From contig JANFOG010000005.1 of assembly GCA_024336345.1 (NCBI GenBank), positions 1,302,001 to 1,366,000 on the forward strand: a stretch of DNA of 64,000 nt, in the 5' to 3' direction. The translations under genes and the position numbers were made by a program. Below are positions 1 through 12,234 of the stretch, piece by piece. This DNA comes from Mariannaea sp. PMI_226 (lineage: Eukaryota > Ascomycota > Sordariomycetes > Hypocreales > Nectriaceae). The notes under the pieces are model-generated. The model had not been told where the DNA came from. It saw nothing but the letters and a program-made list of their open reading frames with translations, and searched no databases. Within the stretch, counting starts at the first letter, position 1; each line of letters opens with the position of its first letter.

Positions 1-2471
1 AATCAGTCAGTGACCTACAGTACCCAACAATCTTCAATCTTGCTACCTTACTTGCCTATGGATCCTCAGGTGGCAACCGCTGTCAAACCAACCGCGCGCC
101 ACTGGCATAGAGTGGGCTGTTGTTTCTTCCCACAGCTGCAAAACAATCAAGTCAAGGTTCAAAAGAATAAGACTGGTCAGTGTGGTATGGCCACAGAGTA
201 AACAATTAGAAAATAAAACCGGAACAATAATTTACAAGCTTGGCCAGTGTCCCTCCTCAGCTTTCATCTGAACATCTGCCCAGTTACGAAGCAACTTTGG
301 TAGGCAGTGAGCTGTACGGGATTGGAAGACTACGAGTCCCAAAATGCCTGCCACATGCTAAACATCCAATCTCACCCTCCGATTGGCTGCATCGGGAAAA
401 ATGAGGGCTTGCTCCGCCAACACCTCTCCGTTCAGCGACATGGGCTAACGTGGCAGCTACCAATGGCACTGCTGCAGGGAAGTCTTCTGGCCATTCACAT
501 CGCTCCCCGAGGAAAGATGAAACAGCCATGCTAGCGATAGCGCCATTTCGTATGCAGGCACGGGCAAGCCACTGTGTTTGAGGAGGGCTGGCGCCCACGC
601 CACGCCGCACCGCTCTGCAGGAACAAAGCAACGACAGCGAATCGCTGCTTGCTACGAGTCGGTCACTGCAAAGGTTTTTTCCCATCTCCATCCCATGCCT
701 GCAAGTTGACGTGAGTAAGAAGTAACTATGCACCAACTCTGCAATCACAGTGTTCTGTACGTTTTATGTTTGGTTCTTTCGAGCAGTTTATCTCCTATCT
801 AGGTGCTGTGCGGTGCAGACCTACTAGTTCCAACAGATAGACTACAGCATCTTATGCAAGAATCCATTCAACATCGCCAACTCCATAATTACAGGTGGTT
901 GCTTGCTAGCCAGCTCATCACACTCCCACCACTGTTCACCATCTCATTGTCAGTCATCATTCTCAAGACATGTGTACCAACTGCTTCTTTGATGACATTC
1001 CGGCGTGGTGCTATTGTCATGGTGTGCGCTCTTTTCCTGTCCACGCAGTCAAGCCGCTCCACTATTGGATTGTCATCAGTGGCTCCCTCCACGCCAGATC
1101 TTTGCTCACCATGACGGAGATTTTATGATTCCCAATTCTCATTTTCCCGTTCGACACTTTCTCCATCATGCTCCGCACAAGCGCAGCAGCAGCAGCCGCC
1201 ACCACATTGGCCTTGCAAGCTTCGAGAACGAGCAGTATCTTCACTCGCATTGCAAACAACACGCAAGTCCCGTTCCAAGAAGATTGCATGGTGAGGCTGA
1301 CAAAGAACCCGCCTGATCGAGAACTGTCCCCATTTCTCATAAGCACCTAATTACTCGGATAATGCTCCGTAGACGGTACACGGTTAGTAAGTGCGTGTGC
1401 TATCAAGTTGACAAATTCCCACATTGCTTTTGCCTTGGCACTCCATTTTGCCACGTCCATCATCATAATGTCAAAACACTCCAAACCTGCGCAAGTCACA
1501 ATTTCAGGCCTAGCTCAACCATGATTCAGCCAGCCTCAAAACTGCGAGAATGTGCTAAGCCCAAGACTCGGCGGCCAAGAATGCCAATTCGTCAATCGAT
1601 GGAGAGAAATTCATGGTGATTCTTTGGCTTTCTGTTTGTTCATCAGGCCCCATTTCTGGGACCGGACCCGGCCCCCCCCTGTGACAGGCTTGCGTTGAGC
1701 AACGACTCAGTGGACCACGTCGCCATCTAGCCCACTTTCTGATTAGACTTGCCAGGCTCATCAGATGCAGCCGAAATTGTTCCTGCACGCCAACACAACC
1801 CCCCTTCACCTATCCACGCGTTCCAAATAGGCCTCCCTCATCGCCGCATCAAGAAAATTTCGGCAAAAAGCTTGGCTTACGATCGGTGACAGGGGTCCCG
1901 CGGAGCGACCGGAGGACCATGGAGATCGTGGCATCGTAGCCTAACGCCAGAGCGTGGTTGGGAAATCTAGAATGATATCCAGGTGCTCGAAGCTAGGAGT
2001 TTGACAGCTGTGATCTACGTAGAACACAGCAACATGCTATCACGCTAATCTGTCCCTGCGGTGAGGCTCCAAGCAAGGCTTTTGGCAAATAATAGTACCA
2101 TAGTATTTTTTTTCATATGGCCATTCAAAGTCCCTGCGTTGATTCGCTTGTGGCTCAAGTTAACCCCTTGACCATTAGCTAACATAATAGTGCGTCTTGG
2201 TGGCATTTTGTCTGCGTGCGGCCGCTCTTAATGCCAACCCCTACCAGGTAGTCTTTCGGAGGCTTACATAGTATCATGGCTAATCGGACATGGAATACGG
2301 AGTAATTAAAGTGTAACCAGGCATAACTACTTCGTGCGTGCCTCTGTTGGTCGGATTATGGCATTTCGTGTCACTTACAGTAACTCCCCGCGGCTCCACA
2401 GCAAGTTGTGATACGAACTTGCATTATTAGTCGCGGGGTTCTCAACTCAATACAACGAAGGGTTGGCTGAC

Positions 2472-2723
2472 AATAATCTTCTTGCTCCTGGCAATACTCT
2501 TCTTGCTCCTAGTAATACTCTTCTTGCTCCTCGCAATACTCTTCTTGCTCCTAGCAATACTCTTCTTGCTCCTAGCAATACTCTTCTTGCTCCTAGCAAT
2601 ACTCTTCTTGCTCCTAGCAATACTCTTCTTGCTCCTAGCAATACTCTTCTTGCTCCTAACAATACTCTTCTTGCTCCTAACAATACTCTTCTTGCTCCTA
2701 GTAATAATCTTCTTGCTCCTTTA
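2472..2723. repeat. 21-bp minisatellite, 12 copies
   Basis: Twelve head-to-tail copies of a 21-bp unit; the common form reads AATACTCTTCTTGCTCCTAG plus a final C. Copies differ by one or two bases. The first and last copies share the AATAAT start variant, copies 4-8 are identical, and copies 9-10 share an AAC ending. Because 21 is a multiple of three and the unit lacks stop codons in several frames, the array stays open in more than one frame on both strands. No frame through it has an ATG start or a recognisable flanking domain, so it is treated as non-coding. Confidence 0.95.
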
Positions 2724-3180
2724 CCTAACTTATTTTGGTGTCCACTCAATAATTTCACCTCTGATCGGGCCGTGGCTGTGTGTCTGACGTGGTGTTCCCA
2801 GAATATACGGTGATGGTTGTTTCGCTTTGACAACATTCACTACGCACCCCTGCACCATTGGAGATCTGTGCCCGTCCACCATGCTCCGTTCATTTCCCAT
2901 CCATAACACAATCTCAAGTGAGATTACTCCGTACTCTGTCCAGTTGTATGTACGCAGCACAAATTATTGTGTTGTCGAAGTATCCCAGCAGCTTGCGGGG
3001 AATGGCATGCAAATTGCATGCTAAAATTAGCTACCGACTATGTAATTCCAATCAAGTTCCTCACGGTACAGATTAAATTAAGGATTATCTTGCAAACGAG
3101 TTCTTCAGTCAATTCTCACCTGAAGAAATCTGTGTGTCGCAATTCGATCTTCGTATGCGTGTCTGTGGTCAATCGTAAGA

Positions 3181-3830
3181 TCAATCCCAACTCAGCTGAG
3201 GAGACAAAGTAGAAGAAAATAATTCAGCATCAATAACCGATACAGTTCTCACAGCGTTGAAGCCAAGGCAGCATTCAAGCATGTTCCGTTGTTCTACCCA
3301 TTTGTGACCGGTAGCCATGCTTGTCGTTCGGATCTCAAATGTGTTATTCAAGTCCCACACATTCCGACTAAAGGAATTAAGTGTCCAGTGTTCGACGAAT
3401 GATAAACGGCGGCGAATATTGTGCATATAAAGTCCAACTTGGGAAGTATATTGGTTCAGTTGATCGGTCAAGTCCAAGAATGCTTCAGGGTAGCTGTCGT
3501 CTAAGTCGCATCTTCTTTCCTCGATTTCTTAGCGTTATCATCATAAGTTGAAACCTTCCAGTTCAACTCAGAAGACAGGGCTTGGTTTCCGGATAGGTAT
3601 CTGTAAGTCATCGTTGACCATTTGCTGGACGCATCAGACAGAGCATCGACGTTGTTGCGTTCCTCTCCAGTCTATGCGAGAAAGCTGACGAGGAATCACC
3701 AGTTCGGGGTCACATGGATATCTGGAGCGATGTATCATGTAGTGCACAAAGGCGCTATTAGACCCAGCACGAGGTCCTCTGCATGAAGTGGTTGGGTCGA
3801 CAATATCGATCCTACTCGAGTTCTCTTAGT
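3181..3830 (-). pseudogene. Decayed or unresolved coding trace
   Basis: Minus-strand frames here look like ordinary protein but are broken. One segment (about 3477-3181) gives a 98-residue stretch ending in a stop. The stretch upstream of it reads on in a different frame after a stop and a shift near 3500. A further protein-like segment before that (about 3780-3640) also ends in a stop. No ATG-started model with consistent splice phases could be built, and I do not recognise the family. It may be a pseudogene, a repeat relic, or a real gene whose introns I could not place. Confidence 0.3.
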
Positions 3831-5124
3831 TAGTCATTCCGATAAAATTCGAGGCAGATTCATCTATCCCGCATGATCGGCGCGAATGATTTACGCATAA
3901 GATTCTCCGCATTTGATAAAACTTTAGTATCTAAACAGGGAAAAGATAGCCACGTCAATGTCGACACTTGATGAGCCAATGTTCATCTCGCGAAACTCAC
4001 AAGACGCATACAAGCATCTCATATCACTCCCTATTAGGCTGCCAAATTGAGTCGGCGGGCTAAGCAGACCGAGAGAGGGCCTTGTTTGAGGGATGACGAC
4101 GGAGGCCAAGGGAGGTTACGAATCGTTGGGTTCAGTTGAGCTTCATCGACATTTTTTGACGCTTGTCGCCGGTGTAATTTAACAGCAGAGGTTATTGTGT
4201 CGTATCGATGTTATCCACGCGTCAACAACGGCTGATTATTCGTCGCCAATTCCTGAGAATCTAGGCAGCATCGAAATGTGCCAAAGGCCGCGTACAGCCA
4301 CAATACCACAAGACAAGGCAGCAACAAATCAGATCAAATCAGATGTCACCATCATGTATGATCGGCTCACTGAGCGTCAATTGGGTGTGCCATCCGATGA
4401 CAGTCTGTCGCCCGACTAGACAGAGGCTCGACATGCAAGAGGGCAATTGAAAGAAGAAAAAGAAAGAAAGAACGGCATCGTGAAGCCGAGTTATATGGCA
4501 CGCTCTAACTCTACGGTACAGCTAGAAGCGTGCATATGTCGGATCAGGGTTTTGGCCATACCTACAAGGGGAATGATAGTGCGAGCAATGGGGGAATAAC
4601 GTGGAGAGGCGGGGGGGGGGAGGCGGCGGATTGATGACCCGCACGCCCGACGTTAGCAGTCCGCACTGCCTCTGTCGGTGCCCTTTTGGAGTAGGTGGGC
4701 AGGCGAACAAGCGGATAGGCGTTCAGATGGGTGGACGGGAAGTCATTCAGTGGGATCGTCCCGGGCAAACCCATCTTCAGAGGCTTGGAACGGGGAGGGG
4801 GGGCATCATCGACGGCGTCCCTCACACGTGATGGAGCTGGCCCCTGATTCGTCCGCTCAGTCGTCATATCCAAGGATTCATGACTTGTCACTCAATGCCT
4901 GCAATCTCGCCAAAACCCTCTTTCTACCTTATACATATCCATTTAAAGCTTGATCATTTGCGAGGCCGGACGACGATTCTCAATTGCTCTAGCACTGCGA
5001 TATAGCCACAGGACTCGCCATCGTCACATCTTGGATATTACTTTGCTACATACCGTACCTACCGTTGATTGCGACTAATCTTGAAAGTCAGGTGTTGCTG
5101 GGAACAACCCGCATCCCCCCCGCC

Positions 5125-6765
5125 ATGGATCTGAACAACCAGTTCTCCCCAGGACTGCTGTCCTTTACCGATCAAGGCGACTTCGATTACGGAGCATTCC
5201 TCCAAGGCGATGAAATCAGCTTTGGCGAGAGCGCTCATGGCATGACGAGCGGGGGAGGCTTCTCAGACGACTCTCACTCTGGTCAAGCAACCCCGCCAAG
5301 CCCAGACACCCGAAGCACCTCGAATGCCAGCACGGGCACCGAGATTGCACGAAGGCAACCTGCGGCAAAACAGCGGTTAGAGCGAAGAGGCCATACCAAA
5401 AGCCGAAGAGGATGTTACAATTGCAAGAGGAGGCGTATTAAGGTATTTTGAAGATCTCACCCTGGTCTCGTGTCCACCTTTCACCGGCTAACCTCGAAAT
5501 ATCAGTGCCAGGAGACACGCCCAGCTTGCGGACACTGCGTCAAGACAGGTCTCAAATGTGAATACCCTGCTCTTCCCCAGATTATCCACCAGGCAAGTAA
5601 ACCCGTGCGGCTGCTATCCCATCTTCATGACTTACAAGAACCTGCATGGCTGACCGTTTCATAGCCGCACCATCAAATTCCCCTTTTCAGCTTGCAAGAC
5701 ATGCGCTTCTTCCAGCACTTCTTGACACAGTGTTATCCCCACCACCCATTGAAGCAGGAGGAAATATGGACACATGAGGTTCCCTGTATTGCACATAACG
5801 TACGAAACCCTTCACGTGTTTGGCTCTCAAAAAGATCGACCTTACTAACTGATCTCTGCAGTATGATTTTCTCATGCATTCTATTCTTGGGTTCGCTGCG
5901 TCTCAGCTGATCAGAGAAGATCCCAGTGTGATCCCATCTGCCATGGGCCACCGCATCAAGGCCATCAAGGCCATAAAAAAGCGACTAGCCGAGACATCAA
6001 AAACCTCCATCTCTTACGAGGAAGCTAATGCCATGGTTGCGACCTGCTTCGCGCTTACCTTCCAGTCCGTCAGCCTCGAAGACGGTCTCGCTGAGTATAT
6101 GACGTTCATTCGCGGGATCATGATTGTTGGCATGCAAATGATGTTTCGTGGCATAAAACCCATGTTTGGGAACCTGGAGGAGGGCCAACAGGATGCCATT
6201 TTGGAGCCGCTCATGTCGAACTTACCCCTCATACAAACGTCGTGGGCGGATGCGGCTATGGAGGCTGTCACAAACCTCAAGCCCTTGTGTCTTGAACAAG
6301 TGGAGATTGAATACCACCAAGCTCTGGTGGAAATTGTGCAAAACCTATACGTCGACTCTTGGCAAGGTGACTAAAAACTTTTCTTCTATGAGGTGAAATT
6401 TCTGGCTAACTTGGGAAATAGCGTACAAATCATATTCAAGGCAGTACGCGTGGTGGATGCTGCTCCCCCACCACCAGTTCCAAGAGCTCATCAACCCCAA
6501 CAACCAGGTCATGCTCCTGCTGCACGCGCACTGGGTTTCCATCAATGAAATTATGACATTCATTACACAGCAAGAGCAACGTGCACAGGACAATCCACCA
6601 AGAGTTCGAGAAACCCAGGCTGACATCGATCCCGGTTTCCAACGATGGCTCAAGCATATCAACGGCCACGTGGACTACGAGCATCAAATCTACAATCAGT
6701 GGCCAGCGTGGGTAGAAGAGCAGCTCGATCGGGACATGTCCTTCTTTGGCAAATCTAAATTTTGA
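5125..6765 (+). CDS. Zn(II)2Cys6 transcription factor, UPC2/sterol-regulator-like
   Basis: Exons 5125-5442, 5506-5592, 5665-5799, 5862-6366 and 6422-6765 give 462 aa. An N-terminal acidic/serine-rich region is followed by a binuclear zinc cluster with cysteines at 97, 100, 107, 114, 117 and 124 (C-X2-C-X6-C-X6-C-X2-C-X6-C) next to a basic KRRR run. The cluster is split by intron 1. The rest resembles the fungal regulators of the UPC2/ECM22 type (a PLFSLQDMRFFQHFL segment near residue 136, then a helical C-terminal domain), which in yeast sense sterols and activate ergosterol and uptake genes. That role is inferred from the family. Intron 2 (5593-5664) starts with GC, not GT. The start was set at the first ATG in the frame; the upstream reading has no earlier ATG. 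A different target pathway is possible, since this subfamily is large. Confidence 0.85.
5593..5664 (+). other. GC-AG intron
   Basis: The donor reads CAG/GCAAGT and the acceptor ATAG. Both exons are in phase 0 and the joined protein follows the family pattern. The nearest GT, at 5597, does not give an open reading frame with any nearby acceptor. Confidence 0.75.
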
Positions 6766-7889
6766 GGGGTGGATGGTGATGACGTTAATGAAGACGAAGT
6801 TGATGGTGATGGTGATGATTATTGACCACGCGGAGATTGTTTACATACTGTTGGAGGGATATACCAAAAGATTAACATACACCGGGAAGGGGAACATAAA
6901 GGGAAATAATGCCAGGAGAAGGCCATTACATTCGGACGGAGGGCTTGCGGCGTTTTTCAGTGCGGCGCATGGGATGAATCCTAGAGAGGGAGTCGAAATT
7001 CGAGTTTCTTCATTTCGTCTTAACTCTTGTGTATACTAATTGAAACCTGTCACTCTGCTCTAATACTTCTTTCTCGACATGCTCGAGGCGCCCACCGTAT
7101 CGCTCGTATAAAGCACGCAAACCAACCATGACAACTGTCCTTGTGGTGCCATGCCGGAAAGAGCAGAGACCAGCTGGGCGCATCAACCGGACAACTCCGC
7201 GGGTGTGTCCTGCGCCACTTGTCTCTGCAAACTCTTTCATAGTCACCCGTAGCCGGCCGTTGTATCGGTCATTACTTGCCCCAATCTCGTCGCGGCTTAG
7301 TGCTATAATTCAGTGGACGCGGACAGCAACTTCACGACGAAATTCCCCTTAGCACCAAACACCAAAAGCACCGCCGCGATAAACATCGAGAAGAGGGGGG
7401 GGGGGAACCGGGGGGGGAGGGGCAATGCTAGCTCCCCGCTATTGTAGGCTCTCTCTGATTGGATCGTTCACATCTCGCATTCATCGTATTTCTTCTCGAA
7501 CACTGTGGGACGTGGCGACTCTAGCCAATCAGATGACGTGTGACCCGAACTGGGGCTGAGGCCTGACCCTGGCTTTGATAGCTTAAATTGTGGCAGTGAT
7601 GGAAATGTAGTTACCGTATTTCGCATTGGGCTCTGGCCAAGGCGATTTGAGAAAGCTTGGGTGGAGGTTGATGGAACTACATAAGATGGCAGCTCGCAAC
7701 GTTGAAGATGAAGAATAGATCACCAGAAGCTCTGATCATCAAGAGAGAACACAATCCACATCTTAGTCCTTTTCAATCAATTGCTTAAACAATAGTACAT
7801 TTAATACTCCACTGTCTTTGAGTATCATTGATACCACTACCGTCTCTCAATACCTACCTATTTACCACCGACTTATACATACCATCACC
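6766..7889. other. Intergenic: terminator of the regulator and promoter of the next gene
   Basis: No gene seen. Contains G-runs at about 7397-7418 and a pyrimidine/AT-mixed leader just before the 7890 start. Nothing else supportable. Confidence 0.5.
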
Positions 7890-8882
7890 ATGTCTACCAA
7901 GGTCGAGACTATTTCGGTATCGGCTCCGGCCCCGGCTCCGGCTTCGGGCGCACTGTCTTATCATTCTTCTCGCCGTTCCGTGGAGACTCTACCTCCGGAT
8001 TACGCCGCCTCCCAAGGCGTTGAGCTTGGCCAATTAAGAACCTCTTCTTCGGCCGACTCCCTCCCTCAGTATGATATCGTCTATAAGCATGAAGCAGCAG
8101 CCACCACCACCGCTACCTCTTCCTCTGATAGCTCGTCCTCAGACTTCTATCCTACAAAGTCGCTCCAGGTCCAAACCCGAGGCCACCCTCTAATTTCCTT
8201 GCCCATTCCCCCTCGTCCCGATCCTATCTACATCTACAACATCGCGCCCACCGGCGAGCTCGACCAGGCCGAGTTAGTTTCCATCCGTCCCAAGCGTGGT
8301 TCAGGTTCTTGCTTCCTCGCCCGTGCCAATGACCCAGACTACAAGCCACTCTGCTCAACAACGTATCGCTTTGGCCCCAACAAGCCGCCCAAGATCAAGC
8401 TCCTGAACCAGAATGCATCGTACACCGAGAAAGAGGACGAGGCCGAGGGTGAGGAGATCACAATCGAATGCAAGGGCACCTTCACCCGTGCAACGGTGAT
8501 GCGAACTCCCTACGGATCTTTCGAGTGGCGCTACAGCACACGCGCCGAGCGCCGCGCCGCAGGCGGTGATGTCGACAGCCTTTTGATCCTCGACCAGACT
8601 ACGACCGTTTCTTTGGCTGGCGGCAAGACGCAAATCCGCCGCCGCAAGGTCGGTCAGCTGGTTCGCGGAGGGGGTTCGCGCACCGAGGGTACCAAGCGCT
8701 GCACAGCGGGCAACGGAGGACGTTTGATGCTGGATCTGCGCGAGTGGGCAGACCGTAAGGGTGAGGCGGCGCAGGTGGAACTGTTGGCCGTGGCAAGCTG
8801 TGTGTCTATGCTGAAGAAAGAGGTTGATCGCAGAAGGCTCCAGCAGGCTATGGTGATCGCCGCTGGTGTGAGTGGTGGTTAA
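7890..8882 (+). CDS. Conserved fungal protein of unknown function
   Basis: A single exon of 330 aa starting at an ATG in an ACC-rich context. The first 110 residues are low complexity (Ala/Pro, then Ser/Thr runs) and likely disordered. The C-terminal two thirds look folded, with alternating beta-like stretches (an IYIYNIAPTGELDQAEL segment and an EITIECKGTFTRATVM segment) that recall tubby-like or LURP-type beta-barrels, but I cannot assign the family. There is no signal peptide or membrane segment. It converges with the LtrA gene, with 207 bp between the stop codons. The open frame and codon pattern make a real gene very likely; the function is unknown. Confidence 0.75.
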   Translation: MSTKVETISVSAPAPAPASGALSYHSSRRSVETLPPDYAASQGVELGQLRTSSSADSLPQYDIVYKHEAAATTTATSSSDSSSSDFYPTKSLQVQTRGHPLISLPIPPRPDPIYIYNIAPTGELDQAELVSIRPKRGSGSCFLARANDPDYKPLCSTTYRFGPNKPPKIKLLNQNASYTEKEDEAEGEEITIECKGTFTRATVMRTPYGSFEWRYSTRAERRAAGGDVDSLLILDQTTTVSLAGGKTQIRRRKVGQLVRGGGSRTEGTKRCTAGNGGRLMLDLREWADRKGEAAQVELLAVASCVSMLKKEVDRRRLQQAMVIAAGVSGG

Positions 8883-9089
8883 AGAGAGAGAGGATACCCG
8901 GTTTCATCTTTATCTGCTTGATTGAGTTTGTTATTCAGTGCCAAATTTGTTGGTCTTTTATAGAGAGAAGGGATATAAAAGGGACTTGTCTTATTTAGTG
9001 TTATGATAGAATGTTGTTAACTTTTCATTTAATCGATCTTCATGTAACTTTATTTGTCACTATGCGAATCAAAACCGCGAGCATCTTCA

Positions 9090-11221
9090 TCAATCTTGCA
9101 CACCTAGCACAGCCGACTTGTCTCTCACCCCAAGTTTGAATATCTCGGCACTGCGGCGCTCCGGCTTCTCCTCGATGATGCCCACCCTTTCAAGATCCTT
9201 CTTGGTGCACTTGCAAAAATAACGAACCGAGCAACCACTTCTCTCACCGATGAATGGGTCGTTACGACACGACTTGCCGAACAGCTCGGCTAGGAGAACG
9301 CAACCGGACAGACCCAGGGTGATAGAAATGAGATGAAGTGAGTTGAGACTCTTGGCCATCGGGAGGAAGAACAGGATGATACAGACAGCTGCTCGGATGG
9401 CGAGACGGGTCCTCTTGCTCCAGCGGAGGGTCGCAGGAACTCGGTGTTCGTGACAAGCTGAGATGACTCCCATGAAGAGCAATGCAATGGCCAGACCGTG
9501 GCAATAAAAGAATCGAATCCCATTGGGGACATCAGATTCAGTGCGTTCAAGATAGGCCTCAGACAGCTGTTCTGGATTCGTTCCTGGCGTATCTGTGATG
9601 AAAACTAGCTTTGACAGGCCTGCCGAGGCGAGAATATAGCCCATGACGAAAGGCAGGTGGGCATGTCCCCAAATTATGGCTGAGTAAATGTTAGTACTGG
9701 GAGTGAGGACATCAACGGCTTCGTAGACTCACCGGATGGTGCCGAACGCCGAATAGCGTGAACATCAATGTTGTACCCATCAATGTCAAAGTAGATCCAA
9801 TTAAAGATAAAGGCCTGAACAAGTCCGAGAACGGCCTTGCCAAGGAATCCATTGACAGTGTAACCGCCGTAGCTCTGGAACATGATACCCACAACCGAGT
9901 AACCCAAGACTAGAGAAACAAAGGCATTGGTTCGCTCGACCCTATGCTCAATATTATTTGCCGGGTAAAATTCAAAGAATCCGGATAATAACCTGCCGAG
10001 GCTGGTCTTGTTTCCAGCTCTCTGTCCATAGGCGAAAAGGCCGATAGGGAGGGACTGTCCCCAGAGGTCCAAAGCGAGCGCGATCCAAATGAGTGCGAGG
10101 CGAGAAGGCATACTGACATGGATGCTGGCAATCCAAAGGGACGAAGGAATCAGGACATTGATGCATTCGCAAATCATAACTCCTCGGACCATGGGTAAGA
10201 AGTAAGAAGTTATAGCAAAATGGAGAAAGAAGAGGAGACGCGCAGCAAGGTAGAATGACACTAGCATTACATACGTGTTGTGTTCCTCGTTGTCATTGAA
10301 GGAGTAGGTCATGTTCGTAGTGAACCTATCTCGGTCAGCTAGCAACTCGGCGGTAGTACTTTTGCGGGAGAGTGTACAACGCACCCTAAGAGACAGGCGA
10401 TCTCAAACAGAATTTCGACTCGGGTAAAAACATCGTTCGTCTCAAACCAGCTTAGAGTGAGGGTGAGGTCGGCCCAAAGCTTCCATGACATGATGAAGGT
10501 GATTGCAAAGCGGAGCAGTTCACGCCCAGTGGGATCTGCCCACATATGTTCGCCGTTGATATGGATAATACCGACTATCAGGCACATCTTAATAACAACC
10601 CCATTCACATTGACCAGTTCCAGACCACATACCGTATACCAAGTCAAAAAACAGCTCGATGGCCTGAATTTCCGTTTGCTCAGAAGCTCGCCATAGCAAA
10701 CCTTGATGAAACCATTGTTTCACGACCGGTTTCTTGAAAATCTTTGTAGTCTCCCCCAACCGAACGGAGCGGCTCGATGTGACCGATAGGGTATCTGACA
10801 TGGACGCAACAGACGCAGCTGGGCCCTCGAGCTCCTCATCATCATCGTATGCTCGAACATAAGCGCCGTATCCAAACTTATTAAAATTGCCGTTCAGACC
10901 AGCCGTGTTGGTGCTCAGGCGCTCCAATTCCGTGCTGACGGTGCTGAGCTTCCTCTGAACTTCCTCCCACTCTTCAAACGCAGGGCCGTGTTTTTCGCGG
11001 AGCTGGTTGCGGCGCCTCTCGTGGTGATCTCGCGTTTCAGTGAGATACCGGGAATGCTCAGGTGATCCGTGGACGACAATTTCTACCTGGACTTCATGTT
11101 GGCTGCCGTACCTACGCTTAAGGTCTTCGAGGTCCTCGGGCAGCGAAGCAATCACTTTCTTGCCACTGGGAAGAGTGAATTCCTGCGGTCGGCGTCTGCG
11201 CCCCGTGTAAATTGAGGACAT
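9090..11221 (-). CDS. LtrA family (low temperature requirement A) membrane protein
   Basis: Exons 11221-10633, 10574-10385, 10325-9733 and 9679-9090 give 653 aa. The first about 190 residues are cytosolic, charged and partly coiled coil (a heptad-like stretch rich in E, R and L around residues 60-110). From the ELFFDLVY motif onward the protein is a chain of hydrophobic helices, the signature start of the LtrA domain. Segments near the SAIIWGHAHLPF motif and the C-terminal helices fit the family. LtrA proteins are widespread in bacteria and fungi; the name comes from a Listeria cold-growth mutant and the transported substrate is not established. All three introns are short (53-59 nt) and GT-AG. 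The start codon lies 619 bp from the divergent ATP synthase epsilon start. Confidence 0.88.
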
Positions 11222-11840
11222 GGTCGAGCACAGTGGTGGAGAATCCAGGAAGCAGGATTCACGTAGAAAAATAGGAGAGAAAAACAAGCAAATGAAGATG
11301 GAAGAATACTCAAACAGGCTATGATATGCACTTGCAAATGGAATAGAAAGAATGTCGAAATCAGCATGCACAAGCAACGAAGGACATGGGGTAGAAGGCG
11401 ACGAGATCCTGGCACATTATCTGGCATTGGGTACCTCAATCGCCTGCATTCTTTGCTGTGGCTTGATGTACATCTTATATGCGGTATAACCTCGTTCTGT
11501 CAGCTCTGGGAGATTGATCTCCTATCATTGGCTTTCCCTGTATCATCCCGCTGCCACAATGGTAGAGTAATTCACGGTTATGCATCTGGATGGACCTCTA
11601 ACTAGGGCACTTTCAGGTAAGTACCTACGTAGCTCGGTAGGGATCTTCAGTCTCCACGTGACTAGACGCCGCTACCCTGGACTGGGTCACCCAAGCAAAG
11701 TGGTTGGTTTATTGCTGCCTCAGGCGACAATATTCGAGCTCTGCCGGCCGTTGTCCGGTAATTCGGGGCAAAGATTCAGCAATCATCACTCACCACATCG
11801 ATCATCCTTCCCTTCCAACCAACCCTCCAATACCGCCAAA
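11222..11840. promoter_or_regulatory. Shared upstream region of the LtrA gene and ATP synthase epsilon
   Basis: A divergent 619-bp interval. It contains the near-palindrome AGGTAAGTACCT at about 11616 but no clear TATA box. Pyrimidine-rich sequence lies just before the 11841 start. No additional gene seen. Confidence 0.45.
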
Positions 11841-12234
11841 ATGACTGCTGCGTGGAAAGCCGCTGGCCTGACGTACGTCAATTTAACCCCTCGCCGTTCA
11901 ATTTTAAGAATTGGCTCCTTTCGCTGCGATGCTGGCCCCGACCTGTTTCTTCGTCCGAACCGAGAAGCTAACCTCAGGATTTCTCCCGAATAGCTACAAC
12001 CGATACCTGACGGTCGCCGCCCGTGTCGTCCGCCGAAGCCTCAAGGAGGAGAAGCGCCTCGCTGTCGAGCGCCGTGGCGAGATGGATCTTCGATTTAGCA
12101 AGTGGGAGGTAAGCTGCGGCCGAGATGCGATTGTTCTCTTAGGAGGGGGACTGTACTAACGGATAATACCTCAACAGGGCGGCAAGCAGGGCGAGGCCAA
12201 GACCATTACTTCCACCACCAACACCTCTGCTTAA
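11841..12234 (+). CDS. ATP15: Mitochondrial F1Fo-ATP synthase subunit epsilon
   Basis: Exons 11841-11872, 11994-12108 and 12178-12234 give 67 aa. The short protein begins with an AWKAAGLTYNRYLTVAARVVR stretch cut here for length and then a basic KEEKR segment, the typical form of the eukaryotic epsilon subunit, a part of the F1 central stalk in the matrix that is distinct from bacterial epsilon. Length fits the family (about 60-70 aa). The first coding exon has only 32 nt and is followed by a 121-nt intron. Intron 2 has a perfect ACTAAC branch site. The short exons make this gene easy to miss. The neighbouring genes are unrelated to respiration. Confidence 0.92.

Larger units (their letters stand above)
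1..5124. other. Gene-poor left flank
   Basis: No ATG-initiated frame here has recognisable domains or a convincing splice structure. The open stretches are short, start at non-ATG codons and overlap on both strands. The region holds a 21-bp minisatellite (2472-2723) and a decayed coding trace on the minus strand (about 3181-3830). G-runs around 4610-4620 and 4798-4803 lie about 300-500 bp upstream of the zinc-cluster gene and may belong to its promoter or 5' leader. Confidence 0.6.

Noticed and set aside
284..748. 154-codon minus-strand frame at the left edge
   Set aside because: Non-ATG start, competing frames on both strands, and no recognisable domain.
2447..2836. Repeat proteins in three frames across the minisatellite
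   Set aside because: All begin at non-ATG codons and consist almost only of the tandem unit.
7104..7110. TCGTATA, the yeast Upc2 sterol response element, 3' of the UPC2-like gene
   Set aside because: A single 7-mer is expected by chance in a window of this size, and it lies downstream of the regulator and about 780 bp from the next gene.
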